Shown: positions 27,814 to 36,899 of the stretch, one piece after another
How positions within the stretch are numbered: position 1 is the first letter of the stretch
Layout of the letters: every line of letters begins with the position of its first letter
Origin: an uncultured Sphingomonadaceae bacterium
GTDB taxonomy: Bacteria > Pseudomonadota > Alphaproteobacteria > Sphingomonadales > Sphingomonadaceae
Reading direction: 5' to 3'
Length of the DNA: 64,000 nucleotides
Assembly (NCBI GenBank): GCA_937995515.1
Contig: CALKJZ010000018.1
Coordinates: 50,048 to 114,047, forward strand
Notes under the pieces: model-generated
Seen by the model: the letters and a program-made list of their open reading frames with translations, nothing else
What the model was told of the DNA's origin: nothing
Database searches by the model: none
Program-made: the position numbers and the translations under genes

Positions 27814-30087
27814 TCAGACCGCCGTCACGAAGCTGTCGAGCACCATCTTGGTGCCGGCGTGGTCGAACGCCACTTCGAGCCTGTTGGCGTGCTGGGCGGT
27901 GATCGTGCCCGTTCCGAACTTCTGGTGGAACACCCGGTCGCCAACGCCGAGATCTCCGCGCGGCATGGCGCCAATGGTGGTGGCGGTGGCCCGCGCCTCG
28001 ATGGTGGCCGGGCGCTGGACCCCATGCCGCGCCGCGCGCTGCCACCCCGCGCCGCGGCCCGCGGCGCGCCCGGCATCGGCAAAGGGTGCATCGGGCGCAA
28101 ACACGGCCGCGCGCCACAGGCTGGCGCCGCCGGTCATCGTCGTGTGCTGCGCGACATGCTCGGGCGGAAGCTCGGCGATGAACCGCGAGGGGATGGCGCT
28201 CGTCCACTGGCCGTAGATCCGCCGGTTGGCCGCGTGGAGGATGGCGGCGGTGCGCCGGGCGCGGGTGATGCCGACATAGGCGAGGCGCCGCTCCTCCTCG
28301 AGGGCGGCCGCGCCGCCTTCGTCGAGCGCCCGCTGCGAGGGGAACAGGCCTTCCTCCCAGCCGGGCAGGAACACATGGTCGAACTCCAGCCCCTTGCTGG
28401 CATGGAGGGTCATCAGCGTCACCTTCGGGCTTTCGGTGTCGCGCTCATTGTCCATCACCAGCGCCACATGGTCGAGAAAGGCGGTCAGATCCGGCCAGTC
28501 CTCCATCGCCCGGCCGAGTTCGCGCAGGTTCTCGATCCGGCCCTGCGATTCGGGCGCGCGGTCGGCCTCGAGCATTGCGAGATAGCCCGATTCGGCAAGC
28601 ACCAGCTCGAGAAGGGCGGCCGGGGCGAGCTTGGGTGCGGCGGCCCGCCAGCGCCTGAGATCTGCCAGCAGCCGGGCAAGGCTCCGCCGCGCCTGCGGGG
28701 CAAGCTCGTCGGTCTCGGTGAGCGCCTGCGCGGCCTGGGGCAGTGTCGTGCCCGTCTGCCGCGCATGCCGGATGATCCGCTCGAGCGCCCGGTCGCCGAG
28801 GCCGCGCTTCGGGCGGTTGAGGATCCGCTCGAAGGCCAGCGCATCGTCGCCCTGCTGGACGAGCCTCAGGTAGGCGATGAGGTCGCGGATCTCGGCGCGT
28901 TCATAAAAGCGCATGCCGGCCAGCACGCGGTAGGGAAGGCCGGTGGCGATGAACCTGTCCTCGAACTCGCGGGTCTGGAACTGGGCGCGCACAAGGATGG
29001 CGATCGAATCGGCCGGGGCGCCCCCGGCAAGGAGGCCCGCGATCCGCTCGCCGACGAGGCGCGCCTCCTCCGGCCCGTCCCACACGCCGATCACCTCGAC
29101 CTTCTCGCCGTCGCCCGCTTGGGTCCACAGCGTCTTGCCAAGCCGCGCGCCGTTGCGGGCGATCACGCCGCCCGCGGCCGAGAGGATATGCTGGGTGGAG
29201 CGGTAGTTCTGCTCGAGGCGGATGACCCGTGCGCCGGGAAAATCCGTCTCGAACGACAGGATGTTGCCCACATCTGCGCCGCGCCAGGAATAGATCGACT
29301 GGTCGTCGTCGCCCACGCAGCAGATGTTGCCGTGGCCGCCGTGGGCGGGCGCGGCCAGCAGGCGCAGCCACGCATTCTGCGCGGCGTTGGTATCCTGATA
29401 TTCGTCGACCAGAACATAGCGCAGCCGCCGCTGCCAGCCCGAGAGCACATCGGGATGGCTGCGCAGGATGGTGAGCATGTGCAGCAGCAGGTCGCCGAAA
29501 TCGGCGGTGTTGAGGGCTCTGAGCGCCTGCTGGTAGGCAGCATAGAGCGCCGCCCCCCTGCCATTGGCGAACGCGAAGGATTCGCCCGGCGGCACGTCAT
29601 CCGGGCTCCAGCCGCGGTTCTTCCAGCGGTCGACCAGGGCGGCGAGATGGCGGGCCTGCCAGCGCCGCTCGTCGAGCCCCGCCTCGCCGATCAGGCGCTT
29701 GAGCAGCCGCTCGACATCATCCGGGTCGATGATCGTGAAGCCCGGGGTGAGGCCGACGAGCTCGGCGTGGCGGCGCAGCATGCGGGCTGCTGTGGCGTGG
29801 AAGGTGCCAAGCCACGGCATGCCCTCGGCCTCGGCGCCGATCATGGCGGCAAGCCGGTCCCGCATCTCGCGCGCGGCCTTGTTGGTGAATGTGACGGCCA
29901 GGATCTCCGACGGCCACGCGCGGCGCTGGCCGAGGATCACGGCCAGCCGCGCGGTGAGCGCGCTGGTCTTGCCCGTGCCGGCGCCGGCCAGCACGAGAAG
30001 CGGCCCTTCGGTTGTGAGCGCGGCCTCGCGCTGCGCCGGGTTGAGGCCTGCCAGCCAGGCAGGTTCCGAGGCGGGAAGGGTGGCCAT
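27814..30087 (-). CDS. uvrD: UvrD/PcrA-type ATP-dependent DNA helicase
   Basis: LNPAQREAALTTEGPLLVLAGAGTGKTSALTARLA; VDEYQDTNAAQNAWL; VTLMTLHASKGLEFDHVFLPGWEEGLFP. Confidence 0.95.
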   Translation of the reverse strand: MATLPASEPAWLAGLNPAQREAALTTEGPLLVLAGAGTGKTSALTARLAVILGQRRAWPSEILAVTFTNKAAREMRDRLAAMIGAEAEGMPWLGTFHATAARMLRRHAELVGLTPGFTIIDPDDVERLLKRLIGEAGLDERRWQARHLAALVDRWKNRGWSPDDVPPGESFAFANGRGAALYAAYQQALRALNTADFGDLLLHMLTILRSHPDVLSGWQRRLRYVLVDEYQDTNAAQNAWLRLLAAPAHGGHGNICCVGDDDQSIYSWRGADVGNILSFETDFPGARVIRLEQNYRSTQHILSAAGGVIARNGARLGKTLWTQAGDGEKVEVIGVWDGPEEARLVGERIAGLLAGGAPADSIAILVRAQFQTREFEDRFIATGLPYRVLAGMRFYERAEIRDLIAYLRLVQQGDDALAFERILNRPKRGLGDRALERIIRHARQTGTTLPQAAQALTETDELAPQARRSLARLLADLRRWRAAAPKLAPAALLELVLAESGYLAMLEADRAPESQGRIENLRELGRAMEDWPDLTAFLDHVALVMDNERDTESPKVTLMTLHASKGLEFDHVFLPGWEEGLFPSQRALDEGGAAALEEERRLAYVGITRARRTAAILHAANRRIYGQWTSAIPSRFIAELPPEHVAQHTTMTGGASLWRAAVFAPDAPFADAGRAAGRGAGWQRAARHGVQRPATIEARATATTIGAMPRGDLGVGDRVFHQKFGTGTITAQHANRLEVAFDHAGTKMVLDSFVTAV

Positions 30088-30148
30088 GCGCCCGAACGGA
30101 TAGCGACCCCCGGGTGCGGCCGGCAAGCCCCGCGCAGGGTCTCACCTG

Positions 30149-30733
30149 CTAGGCGCCTTGCCGGTCGGCTCCGGTGCGCGCGGCCACGGGCCCTGAAGGC
30201 CGCAGCAGGCGCAGCCGGGCGCGGCCCACGTCGCGCACCGTCTCCAGCTGCAGCCCCGGAACGTCGAGCGGGTCGGTCCGCGCCGTCTCCACGGCAATCC
30301 AGGCCGCAGGCGCGATCCAGCCCTGGGCCAGCGCCGAGGCGAGCGCCGGCTCGGCAAGCCCGCGCGCATAGGGAGGGTCTGCGAAGACGAGATCGAACCC
30401 GCGCGGGGCGTGCGGCAGCCGGGTTGCATCAAACGGCAGCACCGATGCGCGCGCGCCGGCGTTCAGCCGGGCGATATTGGCCTCGGCGGCAGCGCGGGCT
30501 GCGCGGTCGTGGTCGATGAGCAGGGCGGTTGCCGCCCCGCGCGAGAGGGCCTCGAGCGCCAGCGCCCCCGATCCGGCAAAGAGATCGAGCACGGCGAGAT
30601 CCGCAAAGCTGCCAAGACGGCTCACCAGCATCGAGAACAGCGTCTCGCGCGTGCGGTCCGCCGTCGGGCGGACGGCATGGCCCTGCGGCGCGTCGAGAAG
30701 GCGGCTCCGCCAGCTGCCGGCAATGATCCGCAT
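30149..30733 (-). CDS. rsmD: 16S rRNA (guanine966-N2)-methyltransferase RsmD
   Basis: MRIIAGSWRSRLLDAPQG..VRPTADRTRETLFSML; LDLFAGSGALALEALSRG; DLVFADPPY. Confidence 0.94.
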   Translation of the reverse strand: MRIIAGSWRSRLLDAPQGHAVRPTADRTRETLFSMLVSRLGSFADLAVLDLFAGSGALALEALSRGAATALLIDHDRAARAAAEANIARLNAGARASVLPFDATRLPHAPRGFDLVFADPPYARGLAEPALASALAQGWIAPAAWIAVETARTDPLDVPGLQLETVRDVGRARLRLLRPSGPVAARTGADRQGA

Positions 30734-30740
30734 CGCCAGC

Positions 30741-31586
30741 TCAGGGCTCCCGTGCGCCGGGGCGGCGTCCGGGCCCGGCGCGCGAACGGTTGCCGGGCCC
30801 GAGCGAGGCGACGATGCCGGCGGGCACCTCCTCGAGCGCGCGGGGGGCAAGGTCGCCCAGCACCAGCGGGCCGTAGGCGGTGCGGATGAGCCGCGAAACC
30901 CTGAGCCCCATCGCCTCGCACAGGCGGCGGACCTCGCGGTTCTTGCCCTCTGTCAGCCGCATGGTGAGCCAGATGTTGGCAGCCCCGCGGCTGGCCCGGC
31001 GGTCGATCGACGCCTCGACGGGGCCATAGCGCACGCCATCGATGGTGATCCCCTCGGCGAGCGCCTCGAGATCGGCCATGCGCACCTGCCCCTGCGCGCG
31101 CACGCGGTAGGTGCGCGGGACTGCGTTGGCCGGAAGCTCGAGGTGGCGCTTCAGCGCGCCATCGTTGGTCAGAAGCAGAAGCCCCTCGGTGTTGAGGTCG
31201 AGGCGGCCGACGGGCATCAGGCGCGGCAGCCCGCCCGTGCCGGGCAGCGGCAGAATGTCGAAGATCGTCGGCCGCCCGGCCGGATCGCGCGTGGTCGTGA
31301 GAAATCCGGCGGGCTTGTGAAAGCGGAACAGGCGGCTCGGCCCGGCGGGGGCGACCGGTGCGCCGTCGACCTCCACGCCCTCGAGCGAGACGAGGCATGT
31401 GGCCGGTGTCGTTACCGGCCGGCCGTGGACCGCCACCCGGCCCTCGGCGATCATCCGCTCCGCATCCCGGCGGGAGGCGATGCCGGCGCGCGCGAGCAGC
31501 TTGGCGATCCGCTCGCCCGCTGCGGGCGGCTCGGCCGGCGACCGGGCCGATGCTCGGCGTTCGGGCCTGCGGCGAAGGGCGCGCAC
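30741..31586 (-). CDS. rluB: Pseudouridine synthase (RluB/RsuA family)
   Basis: S4 domain ERIAKLLARAGIASRRDAERMI; MPVGRLDLNTEGLLLLTNDG; EGKNREVRRLCEAMGLRVSRLIRTAYGP. Confidence 0.93.
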   Translation of the reverse strand: MRALRRRPERRASARSPAEPPAAGERIAKLLARAGIASRRDAERMIAEGRVAVHGRPVTTPATCLVSLEGVEVDGAPVAPAGPSRLFRFHKPAGFLTTTRDPAGRPTIFDILPLPGTGGLPRLMPVGRLDLNTEGLLLLTNDGALKRHLELPANAVPRTYRVRAQGQVRMADLEALAEGITIDGVRYGPVEASIDRRASRGAANIWLTMRLTEGKNREVRRLCEAMGLRVSRLIRTAYGPLVLGDLAPRALEEVPAGIVASLGPGNRSRAGPGRRPGAREP

Positions 31587-31593
31587 GCCGCGC

Positions 31594-32088
31594 TCAGCCG
31601 CTCACGGGCACGCCCGGGAGCGCCTTGGAGGTGCGGATGGTCAGCGAGGTCTTCACGCTTGCCACATTGGCCGCGCTTGTCAGGTGCGCGGTCAGGAACC
31701 GCTGGAAATCCTGCAGGTCGCGAGCGACGACCTTCAGCAGGAAGTCGATCTCCCCGTTCAGCATGTGGCACTCCCGCACCTGGGGCAGGGCCGCCACATG
31801 GGCCTCGAAGGCGCGCAGGTCGGCCTCGGCCTGGCTCTTCAGCGAGACCATGGCAAAGACCGTGACGGGCCAGCCAAGCGCCTCGGCAGACAGCGCTGCA
31901 TGATAGCCGGTGATCACGCCCGCCTCCTCGAGCGCGCGGATCCGGCGCAGGCTCGGCGGCGCGGTCAGCCCCACCCGGGCTGCGACATCGACATTCGTCA
32001 TCCGGCCATCCTCCTGCAGCAGTTCAAGGATTTTCCGGTCGATGGCGTCGATCTGGTGCGTGCGCGCGCGCGGGAGCTCAATGGTCAT
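31594..32088 (-). CDS. Lrp/AsnC family transcriptional regulator
   Basis: IDAIDRKILELLQEDGRMTNVDVAARVGLTAPPSLRRIRALEEAGVI. Confidence 0.95.
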   Translation of the reverse strand: MTIELPRARTHQIDAIDRKILELLQEDGRMTNVDVAARVGLTAPPSLRRIRALEEAGVITGYHAALSAEALGWPVTVFAMVSLKSQAEADLRAFEAHVAALPQVRECHMLNGEIDFLLKVVARDLQDFQRFLTAHLTSAANVASVKTSLTIRTSKALPGVPVSG

Positions 32089-32227
32089 GCGGCCTCTTCT
32101 CGCAACCTGACGTCCCTACAGGAGGGAGGCCTGCCGGCTCAAGGGCGGGCTGGCACCCGCGCTTGCGCCCCGCGCCCCGGCCGCCTAGCACATCGGCCGT
32201 GCCGGAAGGAAACGCGGGAGACAGGAC

Positions 32228-33190
32228 ATGGCCGAGGCTCGGCATGCGCGACTGATCATCATCGGCTCCGGCCCCGCAGGGTATACGGCAGCTGTCTATG
32301 CCGCCCGCGCCGCGCTCGAACCCGTGCTGTTCCAGGGGCTCCAGCCTGGCGGCCAGCTCACCATCACCACCGAGGTGGAAAACTGGCCGGGCGACATCCG
32401 CGTGCAGGGTCCGGAGCTCATGGCCCGCATGGAGGCGCACGCCCGGGCGCTCGGAACCGAGCTCGTGCAGGATATCGTCACCCAGGTCGACCTCGGCCGC
32501 CGCCCGTTCCGTCTCGAGACCGACGCCGGCCAGGCATGGCTTGCCGATGCCCTGATCCTTGCAACGGGTGCGACCGCACGCTGGCTTGGCGTGCCCGGCG
32601 AGGAAGCGCTGCGCGGGCACGGGGTTTCGGCCTGCGCCACCTGCGACGGCTTCTTCTTCCGCAACCGGCGTGTTGCGGTGGTGGGCGGCGGCAACTCGGC
32701 TGCGGAAGAGGCGCTGTTCCTCACCAACTTCGCCGCCGAGGTCACCCTCATCCACCGCCGCGACACGCTGCGCGCGGACAAGACCAACCAGGCGCGGCTC
32801 CTGGCCAGCCCGAAGATCCGGCTGCTGTGGAACCATGTGGTCGAGGAAGTGCTGCCCGATGCCAGCGGGCGCGCCGTCGGCGCGCTTCGCCTGCGCCATA
32901 CGGTCTCGGGTGCGGAACAGCGGCTGGAGGTCGACGGCCTGTTCGTTGCCATCGGCCACGATCCGGCAACCGGGCTCGTCCGCGGCCAGCTCGCCATGGA
33001 CGCAGACGGCTATCTGCTCACCCGGCCCGACAGCACCGAGACCAGCATCGCCGGCGTGTTTGCCGCCGGCGACGTCAGGGACAAGGTGTTCCGGCAGGCG
33101 GTGACCTCTGCCGGCATGGGGTGCATGGCAGCACTCGAGGCGGAGCGCTTTCTTGCCGGGGCAGGCCACGCGCAGGCCAAGGCGGCCTGA
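32228..33190 (+). CDS. trxB: Thioredoxin reductase
   Basis: IIIGSGPAGYTAAVYAARA; CATCDG active site; VVGGGNSAAEEALFLTNFA; GVFAAGDV. Confidence 0.97.
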   Translation: MAEARHARLIIIGSGPAGYTAAVYAARAALEPVLFQGLQPGGQLTITTEVENWPGDIRVQGPELMARMEAHARALGTELVQDIVTQVDLGRRPFRLETDAGQAWLADALILATGATARWLGVPGEEALRGHGVSACATCDGFFFRNRRVAVVGGGNSAAEEALFLTNFAAEVTLIHRRDTLRADKTNQARLLASPKIRLLWNHVVEEVLPDASGRAVGALRLRHTVSGAEQRLEVDGLFVAIGHDPATGLVRGQLAMDADGYLLTRPDSTETSIAGVFAAGDVRDKVFRQAVTSAGMGCMAALEAERFLAGAGHAQAKAA

Positions 33191-33204
33191 GGGCGGGCCT
33201 CTCC

Positions 33205-34122
33205 ATGTTGCAGGACTGGGACAAGCTGCGGCTGTTTCACGCAGTGGCACTCGCCGGCTCGTTCACCGAGGCGGCGCGGCGGCTGCGCATGTCGCAGCCG
33301 GCCCTGTCCCGCCAGATCATTGCGCTCGAGGAGGCGCTTGGCGCCAAGCTGTTCCACCGCCATGCCCGCGGGCTCGCGCTTACCAACGAGGGCGAGCAGC
33401 TGTTCCAGACAACCGCGCAGATGCTCGATTCGCTCGAGCAGGCCCGCGCGCGCATCGAGGCCACCCGCAACCGGCCGACGGGCGAGATCCGCCTGACCAC
33501 CACCGTCAGCTTCGGCTCCACCTGGCTCAGCCGGCAACTGGCCGATTTCCTCGCGCTCTACCCCGATATCCGCGTGAGCCTTCTGCTTTCGGACGAGGAC
33601 ATCGACCTCTCCCGCCGCGAGGCCGACTGCGCGATCCGCTTCCACAAGCCGCACCAGGCGGAAATCGTGCAGCGGCCGCTGGCGCAGATCCGGCACTGGC
33701 TGTGCGCCTCGCCTGCCTATCTCGACCGGCACGGCCGCCCGAGGGCCGCCGAAGACCTGCTCGGCCATCGGCTCATCGCCTATGGTCCGGCCGCGCCGGC
33801 CTATCTGCGCGCGATCAACTGGGTGCTCGAACTCGGCCACGACGGCCCGCCGCGCGAGCCGGTACTTTCGGTCAACAGCAGCATCGGCGTGCTGCAGGCA
33901 GTGGAAAGCGGCGCAGGGATCGCAGCCCTTCCCACCTATCTCATCCAGCAGAGCCGGGGCCGCGTCGAAATTCTCCTGCCGCACGTGGAAGGCGCGGTGT
34001 TCCAGACCTATTTCGCCTATCCGTCGGAGCTGCGCGGTTCAGTCCGCGTCGGCGTGCTGCGGGACTTTCTCGTCGAACGCATGACAACCGCAGCGCTGGG
34101 AGGGCCGCGCCCGCCGATCTGA
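33205..34122 (+). CDS. LysR family transcriptional regulator
   Basis: LRLFHAVALAGSFTEAARRLRMSQPALSRQIIALEEALGAKLFHR. Confidence 0.95.
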   Translation: MLQDWDKLRLFHAVALAGSFTEAARRLRMSQPALSRQIIALEEALGAKLFHRHARGLALTNEGEQLFQTTAQMLDSLEQARARIEATRNRPTGEIRLTTTVSFGSTWLSRQLADFLALYPDIRVSLLLSDEDIDLSRREADCAIRFHKPHQAEIVQRPLAQIRHWLCASPAYLDRHGRPRAAEDLLGHRLIAYGPAAPAYLRAINWVLELGHDGPPREPVLSVNSSIGVLQAVESGAGIAALPTYLIQQSRGRVEILLPHVEGAVFQTYFAYPSELRGSVRVGVLRDFLVERMTTAALGGPRPPI

Positions 34123-34183
34123 GCGGCAGCGCCGCCCCGGCGCCATGCACCTGCTGCATGGCAGATGTCCGGTCATTTCGCAG

Positions 34184-34212
34184 TTGCACAATGACGGCCC
34201 GTGCGCTATCTC
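34184..34212 (+). promoter_or_regulatory. Candidate sigma-70 promoter for a downstream small RNA
   Basis: TTGCAC-N16-CTATCT, the -10 being a 5/6 match to the alphaproteobacterial CTATAT-like element; GTCATT/AATGAC inverted repeat spans the -35. Confidence 0.4.
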
Positions 34213-34214
34213 CA

Positions 34215-34360
34215 CGTTGTTGCTGCACTGCAGCGCGCTCAGTCCGCTCCTTCCTCCCCGGAGTGGTGCTGAAGATCGGCCCCCTTCTCCCTCCCTCCCT
34301 CGAGGGCCGATCAAAATCTGGGCCGGGGTCGAGCGTCGCTCCCCCGGCCCTCTTTTTTTT
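34215..34360 (+). ncRNA. Candidate trans-acting small RNA with CU-rich (anti-SD-like) loops
   Basis: No coding ORF of expected composition; hairpin CTCC-ttcctcccc-GGAG, 9-bp hairpin GATCGGCCC-ccttctccctccctccctcga-GGGCCGATC, then terminator hairpin plus U tract. Confidence 0.5.
34321..34360 (+). terminator. Rho-independent terminator
   Basis: GGCCGGGG-loop-CCCCGGCC followed by TCTTTTTTTT. Confidence 0.85.
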
Positions 34361-34392
34361 GACGCTTTCGGCCTGTAGGCCCAGCCGGGGTG

Positions 34393-34467
34393 GGGCCTGT
34401 AGCTCAACGGTAGAGCTGGCCGCTCATAACGGCTTGGTTGCGGGTTCGAATCCTGCCGGGCCCACCA
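34393..34467 (+). tRNA. tRNA with CAU anticodon (tRNA-Ile2 lysidine type or elongator tRNA-Met)
   Basis: GGGCCTG...CGGGCCC acceptor, D-arm GCTCAACGGTAGAGC, anticodon loop CTCATAA, GGTTCGAATCC T-arm, encoded CCA. Confidence 0.92.
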
Positions 34468-34504
34468 GTTGCTGCAGCGGGCCCCGAAACCGGGCGGGAA
34501 GGCA

Positions 34505-36496
34505 TCAGCCGCTACCGTCGCCCGGAGCGGGAGCCACCGGCGACCCGGGCGGGTCGGCGGCCTCCGCAAGGCCCAGATACTGGCGTGCGCCGCGCTGCCA
34601 CATCCGCGCGGTTCCCGGGTCAGGCGCTGGCGCGTCGATGGGGGGCGCGCGCTCCCGCTCCTCGGCGAATCGGGCAACCAGCGCCTCCGGGGTGATGGCC
34701 GCGAGGGCGGCAAAGCTGCCAAGGCCCGCGCGGATGAGCACCAGCGCCTGTGGCCCGGTCATGCCGCGGAGCGTGAGCAGCAGCGCCTGCTGCGCCCATT
34801 CGGCGAGCCGCCGCCGCTCCACGCCGAGGAAGGATTCGAGCCAAACCTGGGCGCGGGCGCGCCCCCCCACCTGCAGATATTCGCCGATCGCGTAGAGGCC
34901 AGCGCGCTCGAACCGCTCGAGAAGGTCGGCGGTCATGCCGGGAAGCACGGCGAGCGGCCGGTCGGGTGCGAACAGGTCGCGGGAAAAGACGCCGGCAAGC
35001 GTTTCCTTGGGCAGGGGCACGAGCTCGAGGCTGAGCCTCGAGATCGCCTCGGGCGCGATCGTCTCTCCCGGCTGCAGGAACCGGTACCCGATCCGCCCGA
35101 GCGGCGAGACCTCGACGGCAACGCCCGCCTCGAGCCGGATCTGGCGCACCGCGAAGTTGGAGGTGGCGTTGCGCATGGCCGCCATGCGCGCCTGCAGCTC
35201 ATCCAGGCTCTGCTGCAGTCCGCTCGCAAAATCCTCCGGTGCGGCGGGTCGTTCGCGCAGGGTCCTCAGCTCCTGCTCGAGCTTCAGGTTCCTCGCCTGC
35301 AGGTCTGTCACCTCGCGGCGGAGCTGGTCGACAATGGCCAGGAGGTTGCGCTTTTCCTCCTCTGACATCGCCGCCTCGCGGCCGCTTGCAATCGGTGTGA
35401 AGAGGCCAAGCACGCCGTCGACCGCCACCACCCGGTCCTGCCCGATCCGGGTGATCGTGCGGGCCTCGATGTGCGGCGCCGGGCGGGGGGCGGGGTCTCG
35501 TGCGGGTTCCACCCCGACCCGGATGGGCCTGCCGTGTGGCCGGCCCGTTTCAGCGTCCCACAGCCGCACGAACCGGTCACGGCCCAGGGTGGCGACGAGT
35601 CGGCCCTGCGGGTCGAAGCTGGCCGCAAGCGCGCCGCCTTCGTGCCTCAGCGTGGCCACCAGATGCGCGCCGTCGCCGGCGAAGATCGAGACCAGCCCGT
35701 CGGCCGTCAGCACAAGCCCACGCCCGGCTGCCGGCGCGGCCCGCACAGCCTGGACAGCCGCACCGGCGTGCAGCGGCTCGGCCCACGCCTCCTCGCCCGA
35801 GGGGAGTTTCCAGGCACGGATGGTGCCATCGCGGCTGCCGGTCAGCAGCAGCTTGCCGGCCGAGATGGCCGCAGTTGCGTGCTTCAGGGCAAGGCCGCGC
35901 GGCTGGTCCTGACCGCGCATGTCGAACAGCTGCACGAGCCCGTCGTCGCCCAGCGTCCACAGGCAGCCGGGCCCGAGGCCGAGATCGAGGACCGGTGCGC
36001 CATGCCGATATTCCGCGCCCAGCCTGCCGCGCCTCAGGTCGAACAGGCGCGCGACCCCGTCTGCTGCGGCGGTGATCACCAGCTCCCCGCGCGCTGCGGG
36101 CGGGGCGAGGATCCGCGTGACCGCCGCCTGGTGCGTCAGCGTCTCCCCTGCCACATCGCCCCTGTCGGCGGAAAAGGCCGAGACATGGTGGTCGGCATCT
36201 GCCACCAGCAGCAGCGTGCCATCCTCGGATGGCTCCGCGTGGGCGAGGCTCCGCCCGTGCGCGACCGTGGCGACCGGCTCGAGACCGGCGCTGTCGAACA
36301 GGTGCAGCCCGCCCGCCGAGGTGGCCGCAAACACCCGCTTGCCGTCGAGGAGGAGGCCGCAGGCAATCGCCCGCCCCTTGAGCGGTTGCGGACCGGCCAG
36401 CCGGGCGCCATCGGTGCCCCATAGCGAGAGCGTGTCGTCGTCGTGGGCGAGCAGCAAGCGCCGGCCTTCCTCGAGGAAGCTGCGGGGAGACAGCAC
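34505..36496 (-). CDS. WD40-repeat / coiled-coil protein with uncharacterized C-terminal helical domain
   Basis: Repeated WD40-like blades (ATLGRDRFVRLWDAETG, LLTGSRDGTIRAWKLPSGE), coiled coil EEKRNLLAIVDQLRREVTDLQARNLKLEQELRTLRE, C-terminal LLERFERAGLYAIGEYLQVGG HhH-like segment. Confidence 0.75.
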   Translation of the reverse strand: MLSPRSFLEEGRRLLLAHDDDTLSLWGTDGARLAGPQPLKGRAIACGLLLDGKRVFAATSAGGLHLFDSAGLEPVATVAHGRSLAHAEPSEDGTLLLVADADHHVSAFSADRGDVAGETLTHQAAVTRILAPPAARGELVITAAADGVARLFDLRRGRLGAEYRHGAPVLDLGLGPGCLWTLGDDGLVQLFDMRGQDQPRGLALKHATAAISAGKLLLTGSRDGTIRAWKLPSGEEAWAEPLHAGAAVQAVRAAPAAGRGLVLTADGLVSIFAGDGAHLVATLRHEGGALAASFDPQGRLVATLGRDRFVRLWDAETGRPHGRPIRVGVEPARDPAPRPAPHIEARTITRIGQDRVVAVDGVLGLFTPIASGREAAMSEEEKRNLLAIVDQLRREVTDLQARNLKLEQELRTLRERPAAPEDFASGLQQSLDELQARMAAMRNATSNFAVRQIRLEAGVAVEVSPLGRIGYRFLQPGETIAPEAISRLSLELVPLPKETLAGVFSRDLFAPDRPLAVLPGMTADLLERFERAGLYAIGEYLQVGGRARAQVWLESFLGVERRRLAEWAQQALLLTLRGMTGPQALVLIRAGLGSFAALAAITPEALVARFAEERERAPPIDAPAPDPGTARMWQRGARQYLGLAEAADPPGSPVAPAPGDGSG

Positions 36497-36505
36497 GGGC
36501 GCGGC

Positions 36506-36896
36506 TCAGCCCCGCTCGCCTCGCGCCGGCAGGGCAGGGGGGATGGCAGTGCCCGTCTCGCGCGGGGCGATCTGCAGCCGCACGCGGACCCCGGTCGAGG
36601 CCTCCTGGCCGAAGAGGGTGGCCGAGGTCGGCGTGAGCAGGCGCGCCTCGAGGAGGATCCGCCCGGCGCGTGCAGGCCCGATGCGGACCGCCCTGACCGC
36701 CATTTCGGCGAGGATCTCGGCCTTGGCCACCGTATACCACAGCGGCGAAAGCACGATCTCGCCCTCGCCCGTCTCCACGATGTCAGCAAGGCGCGCGCGC
36801 ATCGGTGTCGAGCGCGCGCTGGGCCTTGATGATCCCTTCAACCGTTCCCGCGAGCAAGGCGCCAAGCGGCGCCCGCTGCCCGATCGCCTCCGTCAC
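36506..36896 (-). pseudogene. Small uncharacterized protein gene, apparently frameshifted at a (GC)5 tract
   Basis: Frame 1 from GTG at 36896: VTEAIGQRAPLGALLAGTVEGIIKAQRALDTDAR|; continues after the tract in another frame as |ARLADIVETGEGEIVLSPLWYTVAKAEILAEMAVRAVRIG...; similarity to neighbouring paralogs spans the break. Confidence 0.5.
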
Positions 36897-36899
36897 GGG

